Assembly: GCA_026710425.1 (NCBI GenBank)
Contig: JAPORB010000142.1
Location: forward strand, 1-36,746
Length of the DNA: 36,746 bases
Source: Gammaproteobacteria bacterium
Lineage (GTDB): Bacteria > Pseudomonadota > Gammaproteobacteria > Pseudomonadales > Pseudohongiellaceae
Reading direction: 5' to 3'
Shown: positions 33,583 through 36,746 of the stretch, one piece after another
Layout: every line of letters begins with the position of its first letter
Position numbering within the stretch: the stretch's first letter is position 1
Made by a program: the position numbers and the translations under genes
The notes under the pieces: generated by a model
What the model was told of the DNA's origin: nothing
What the model saw: only the letters and a program-made list of their open reading frames with translations
Databases searched by the model: none

Positions 33583-33600
33583 GAAGTTCAGTCTGATTGT

Positions 33601-33640
33601 CCAAGACAACAAACACGCATTGTATGCGTCTGTGTCTTGG
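33601..33640 (-). promoter_or_regulatory. strong leader hairpin upstream of dnaB
   Basis: CCAAGACA (33601-33608) and TGTCTTGG (33633-33640) enclose a second perfect pair, ACGCAT (33615-33620) and ATGCGT (33624-33629), around TGT. The dnaB RNA would fold 14 pairs in a 40-base element ending 18 bases before the ATG. No T tract follows, so it is not a terminator. It may control dnaB translation or be a protein site. The rest of 33641-33918 holds AT-rich repeats of TATAGAG (near 33812-33834), perhaps a promoter, and no gene. Confidence 0.5.
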
Positions 33641-33918
33641 TGCCTGGATGAGAATCGGTTTATTTTTAGAATTGATTGATGTCGTTACCACAATCCAATG
33701 AGCCTAGTCAGGCAATTTCAAGAGTGTGGGGTGGGACTTGCTCTAGAGTGACCCTAAAGTCAGATAGGGAGCCAACTTGCCAGTCGTACCACACAGAAAG
33801 GTTAATTTTGTAACTATACTCTATAACTCTATAGTTTTTCCTCACATATATAGGGGGGCATTGAAATTTAAATCAGGCGTTGTGGCAGTCAAGGACTAAA
33901 GACATGCAGTTCAGGAAA

Positions 33919-34518
33919 TTAAGCCCCTTTCCCCACCACCTCGGAGCCGGATTCCGTTGATTTCGCAGATGCCTCAGCTTCCGTTGCTTTCGGTTCGGCA
34001 CTCTCCGCTGTCTCAGTCTCATCTATTTCATCAATGATACTGCCATCAGCATCAATACCTGCGACGGAACGCAAGCCAACTACTGACAGGGAAATCTCCG
34101 CGTTTACGTCATAACCCAAATCAAGCTGTATCTGATAATCACCCAATTGGCGAATCACACCATGGGGCATAAGTACTTCACTTTTCTGGATATCGCTGCC
34201 ATTCCTAGCATTCAGTGCATTGGCAATATCTCGAGTGCCAACCGAACCAAACAGCTTGCCTTCATCACTGGCATTAACTTCAATCTTAACCTGAGTGTTC
34301 TTCACCTTGTCAGCGCGAGCTTGGGCAAAAGACATCTTCTCATTGTGAATAGCCAGCAAGTCCGAGCGACGCTGCTCAAGATCCTCAAGATTGGCCTTGG
34401 TGGCCGGAATAGCCTTACCAAGCGGAAACAGAAAGTTTCGCGCATAGCCGGCCTTCACTGATGCTGTGTCTCCAATTTCTCCAAGCTTGCCAATTTTTTC
34501 CAGCAAGATAACGTTCAT
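33919..34518 (-). CDS. rplI: 50S ribosomal protein bL9 with acidic C-terminal tail
   Basis: bL9 binds 23S rRNA and protrudes from the L1 side of the 50S subunit. The N-terminal domain (MNVILLEKIGKLG, VKAGYARNFLFP) and C-terminal domain (LFGSVGTRDIANAL) are complete within residues 1-149, the normal bL9 length. A further ~50 residues (150-199) are rich in Glu, Ala, Ser and Thr and have no counterpart in E. coli. The ATG at 34518 follows GAGGT. It lies in the rpsF-rpsR-DUF2232-rplI cluster, 157 bp after the membrane-protein gene. Confidence 0.97.
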   Translation of the reverse strand: MNVILLEKIGKLGEIGDTASVKAGYARNFLFPLGKAIPATKANLEDLEQRRSDLLAIHNEKMSFAQARADKVKNTQVKIEVNASDEGKLFGSVGTRDIANALNARNGSDIQKSEVLMPHGVIRQLGDYQIQLDLGYDVNAEISLSVVGLRSVAGIDADGSIIDEIDETETAESAEPKATEAEASAKSTESGSEVVGKGA

Positions 34519-34574
34519 TGTGATTACCTCTTTTCAAGCATTTGCCCAAGCCGACATAATCTTCCAGCTCATCA

Positions 34575-34652
34575 ATGCTTATGTGTTTTCTCTTGACTAT
34601 GCTACAAATAAATCATGCTTATGCACGCCATATCAACAATTCAAACATAAGC
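34575..34652 (-). repeat. direct and inverted repeats in the rplI leader
   Basis: ATGCTTATG occurs exactly twice, at 34575-34583 and 34615-34623, 40 bp apart. CATAAGC (34646-34652) is the inverse of part of both. In the minus-strand RNA the first GCTTATG could pair with either CATAAGC, giving two mutually exclusive hairpins ahead of rplI. Confidence 0.4.
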
Positions 34653-34675
34653 CCTGTTGTCTTCAGCTGATGTCA

Positions 34676-35500
34676 TCATGCGGGCTTGTTCATCCGTCCC
34701 CTGAAATCGTACAAACTGTCTATCAATGCCGCTAATGCCAAAAACTGCAAGGAATATGGCAACAACAACAAAAGGTAAAACAGCACCAGCCACAATCGGG
34801 ACATCCTATTCCGAGCGACCACAGCATGGATCAGAGCAATACCCGAAAACAGCATTGGCAACAGCATATATAGCAGCCACCCCGCTGGGATAAATACTTC
34901 GAATCTAGACAACACCACCATCCCCAGCAGTAGCATTGCAAATTTAGGGCTGATTCTGAGTTTCTGAAATTCCTTTTGAAATCCGCCAGGATTATAAAGT
35001 ATTGATTGCATCCAGCGTGCAATCATGAGCAGAATAATAGACAAAAATACATAGAATCCGTTCAGATAGTCTGGAATTACTTCCTGCAACCTTTCGACTT
35101 GTATGGACTGTTGTTCTGGAGAACTCTGCCGATTAATTAACTCTGCCAGTGCCTCAATCTGATCAGGATTTACATGGACAAAAATGCTAAAACCCACACC
35201 TACCAGTATAGCAGCGAGCAGCGTCTTTTCCCAAGATCCTGTTTCTCGTAACAGGAGACTAAGCCCGCTTATTGAAAGCAACATGATTAAGGGAACAAAT
35301 TCTCCGGTTGAATACCACCCCAGCAGCGGTAAAAGTGACCAGAGAAAGATAATAAACCCCTCTAAGGGTCCTCGGCGGAGAACGACCAGGCCCACCACGA
35401 CCGGATTCAAAAGATTTACGATTGGTATAACGCCCAGCAACACGGCTGCGATAATAGCCTGCCTGCGTCCGTTCATCACATATTCAGCCAGACCCCGCAT
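34676..35500 (-). CDS. membrane protein of the DUF2232 (YybS-like) type
   Basis: The product has about eight hydrophobic segments, including IAAVLLGVIPIVNLL, FIIFLWSLLPLLG and FAMLLLGMVVLSRF. The C-terminal pattern (LLPMLFSGIALIHAV, ...LLYSL-type helix, DSLYDFRGR) fits DUF2232/YybS proteins, which sit between rpsR and rplI in many gammaproteobacteria. Their function is unknown. The ATG at 35500 gives 274 aa; a TTG at 35512 is possible. There is no catalytic motif. It lies 33 bp after rpsR. Confidence 0.82.
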   Translation of the reverse strand: MRGLAEYVMNGRRQAIIAAVLLGVIPIVNLLNPVVVGLVVLRRGPLEGFIIFLWSLLPLLGWYSTGEFVPLIMLLSISGLSLLLRETGSWEKTLLAAILVGVGFSIFVHVNPDQIEALAELINRQSSPEQQSIQVERLQEVIPDYLNGFYVFLSIILLMIARWMQSILYNPGGFQKEFQKLRISPKFAMLLLGMVVLSRFEVFIPAGWLLYMLLPMLFSGIALIHAVVARNRMSRLWLVLFYLLLLLPYSLQFLALAALIDSLYDFRGRMNKPA

Positions 35501-35533
35501 ACCGAGTACCAATCAAGTAATTTCGAGTCTTTC

Positions 35534-35764
35534 TCAGGTCTGATGACTATCGGTATAGGGAATCAACGCCAGGTAACGCGCTCTCTTGACAGCAGTTGCG
35601 AGCTGCCGCTGATAACGGGCTTTGGTGCCGGTAATGCGACTGGGTACTATCTTGCCGGTCTCCGACACATACTCGCGTAAGGTTTCCAGGTCCTTGTAGT
35701 CAATCTCTTTGATTCCTTCGGCTGTAAACTTGCAAAATCTGCGACGGCGAAAATAACGAGCCAT
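35534..35764 (-). CDS. rpsR: 30S ribosomal protein bS18
   Basis: bS18 binds bS6 on the 30S platform. The 76 residues are complete: [17 protein letters not shown] at the N-terminus, the [27 protein letters not shown] core and a basic C-terminus ending in an [12 protein letters not shown] segment. The ATG at 35764 has CAGGA. It follows rpsF by 26 bp. The priB gene that separates rpsF and rpsR in E. coli is absent here. Confidence 0.98.
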   Translation of the reverse strand: MARYFRRRRFCKFTAEGIKEIDYKDLETLREYVSETGKIVPSRITGTKARYQRQLATAVKRARYLALIPYTDSHQT

Positions 35765-35790
35765 AATCTGTTCCTGTCTTGGTAGTGTGA

Positions 35791-36435
35791 CTATTCGGGT
35801 TTGATGGAATCGTCTGCAGCTGTTTCGACCGCTGGCGATTCAGCGTCTGCCTCAGAGCTAGCCGCCTCTGGTGCTTCTTCGGATCTCTCCTCAGGCACTT
35901 CCTTCGAAGTCGCTGATTCAGCTTCAGGAGGATTTTCATCCGCAGCCGTTTCGGGTTCTTCAGTGGATTTCTCCACAGGCTCCTCAGCCGACAACTCAGA
36001 CTCGCCCTCGGTCTCAGTTTCCTCCTCTGCGGACTTTCTGGCCGCAGCGGCTGCCTCTTCGGCCTCCCGTTCCTCTCGCCGCTTTTCGGCTCTGGCCCTG
36101 CGCTCTTTGCTTTCGCGCTCCTGCTTCAAAATCAGCGATTCCCCAATCACCGCTTCCTTGCGTTTGATCACAAGATTTCGCAGCACAGCATCGTTGTAGC
36201 GGAACTGCGTGGAAAGTTCCTCCAGGGCCTCACCGTTACATTCAATATTCATCAACACATAATGCGCCTTTTGCATTTTGTTGATGGGATAAGCCAGTTG
36301 GCGTCGACCCCAGTCCTCCAACCGGTGAATACGGCCACCAGTGTCATTCATCAGCTTGGTGTATCGGTCAATCATTTCAGGCACCTGATCAGACTGATCA
36401 GGATGCACTAAAAATACCACTTCGTAGTGTCTCAT
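35791..36435 (-). CDS. rpsF: 30S ribosomal protein bS6 with long charged C-terminal extension
   Basis: bS6 pairs with bS18 on the 30S platform. Residues 1-100 form the complete domain ([44 protein letters not shown]). The remaining ~114 residues are an extension, first a basic/charged stretch (105-130) and then a Glu/Ala/Ser-rich acidic tail. E. coli bS6 is about 131-135 residues including a short Glu tail extended by RimK, so this is unusually long. The ATG at 36435 has AAGGAG. It is the first gene of the cluster, behind a good promoter at 36538-36566. Confidence 0.96.
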   Translation of the reverse strand: MRHYEVVFLVHPDQSDQVPEMIDRYTKLMNDTGGRIHRLEDWGRRQLAYPINKMQKAHYVLMNIECNGEALEELSTQFRYNDAVLRNLVIKRKEAVIGESLILKQERESKERRARAEKRREEREAEEAAAAARKSAEEETETEGESELSAEEPVEKSTEEPETAADENPPEAESATSKEVPEERSEEAPEAASSEADAESPAVETAADDSIKPE

Positions 36436-36537
36436 AGAGACTCCTTTTGGTTCAGGCTTCCCAACAAACGCTGGCGCGCGAGGTGAAGCAAGGAGTTATG
36501 TGGAGCTCTGCCTAGGCTGAGCGATTCAGTAAACAGT

Positions 36538-36566
36538 ATTATAGGGAGTTTCTCCTCTCTATGCAA
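36538..36566 (-). promoter_or_regulatory. sigma-70-type promoter of the rpsF cluster
   Basis: On the minus strand TTGCAT (36561-36566) and TATAAT (36538-36543) are spaced by exactly 17 bp, a near-consensus promoter. The spacer holds the small dyad GGAG-AAA-CTCC. The predicted start near 36531 leaves a leader of about 95 bases before rpsF. Dispersed repeat copy B lies just upstream. Confidence 0.75.
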
Positions 36567-36571
36567 GCTCT

Positions 36572-36616
36572 GAGGGATTTGCGCTGTAAGGTTTTCGATG
36601 ACCCGCAGGGCAAGCC
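36572..36616 (+). repeat. dispersed ~45-bp repeat, copy B
   Basis: It begins GAGGGATTTGCGC and ends GGCAAGCC, aligning with copy A (19294-19339) at about 37 of 46 columns. It lies immediately upstream of the rpsF promoter. Further upstream a TATACA-ATAAC-TGTATA dyad (36716-36732) is present at the window edge. Confidence 0.6.
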
Positions 36617-36746
36617 CGAACCACCCCAAGACGGCCCCGATGGCACCACCCGAACTCCATTTCGATGTGCCCGCAGGCATTTCTAAATGACAGCCAATAA
36701 TCACTGGTTAAGTTCTATACAATAACTGTATAAAATTTGTGCAATT

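Noticed and set aside
35801-36199. Ser/Ala-rich plus-strand frame opposite rpsF
   Set aside because: It is the complement of the Glu/Ala-rich tail of bS6; low complexity on one strand creates it.
36432-36704. 90-codon minus-strand frame upstream of rpsF
   Set aside because: It covers repeat copy B and the rpsF promoter and overlaps the rpsF ribosome-binding site; not a real gene.
36716-36732. TATACA-ATAAC-TGTATA dyad considered as a LexA box
   Set aside because: The CTGT-N8-ACAG pattern is not met, and it lies at the window edge far from any gene start.

Overview
The window looks like a chromosomal segment of a marine-type gammaproteobacterium of moderate GC content. It holds two core clusters whose gene order is typical of that class: nrdR-ribD-ribE-ribBA-ribH-nusB-thiL-pgpA-ribA and rpsF-rpsR-(DUF2232)-rplI-dnaB-alr-radA. 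Accessory and transport genes lie between them. I see no rRNA, tRNA, CRISPR array, prophage or intact insertion sequence. The species cannot be named from sequence alone.

Layout. 1-916 (+): a leader region and the corrinoid adenosyltransferase gene. 913-10773 (-): glyA, nrdR, the riboflavin genes, nusB, thiL, pgpA, a second, intact ribA, and a cobC-like phosphatase that converges on cobO with a 4-bp overlap. A 600-bp gene-free spacer splits the riboflavin cluster between ribBA and ribH. 11480-13150 (+): ettA. 13187-15077 (-): a two-gene replication module, one gene resembling lambda P and the other carrying a winged-helix-like domain plus three tandem DnaT-type domains. This matches the DopC/DopE pair proposed as a domesticated phage-type loader for DnaB. 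15275-16189 (+): a P-loop glycerate kinase-like gene. 16890-18400 (-): a ZntR-type regulator and a YraQ/ArsP-type metal permease behind a textbook 19-bp-spacer MerR promoter. 18507-19175 (-): a carboxylesterase. 19649-20883 (+): two exported proteins of unknown function.

20989-25468 (-): four co-directional genes for a Tat-exported FAD amine or amino-acid oxidase, a diheme cytochrome c, a TcyP-like cystine/dicarboxylate symporter, and a Rid-family protein that unusually carries a signal peptide. Together they suggest an extracytoplasmic amine-oxidation route with electron transfer to a cytochrome and imine clean-up by the Rid protein. 25784-26098 (+): a cupin. 26285-28003 (-): a YadG/YadH-like ABC-2 exporter. 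28237-29589 (+): an MFS transporter behind a promoter whose -35 lies in a 10-bp-arm inverted repeat. 29599-36435 (-): the ribosomal protein/dnaB/alr/radA cluster, with a strong promoter upstream of rpsF.

The most notable items are the DopC/DopE-like replication module, which shares the window with the presumed helicase partner dnaB; the exported oxidase-cytochrome-Rid cluster; several strong inverted repeats in leaders and promoters (dnaB, zntR, the MFS gene, rplI, glyA); a dispersed ~45-bp repeat present twice; and long acidic tails on ribosomal proteins bS6 and bL9. Functional statements come from motif and family recognition by eye; no database search was run.
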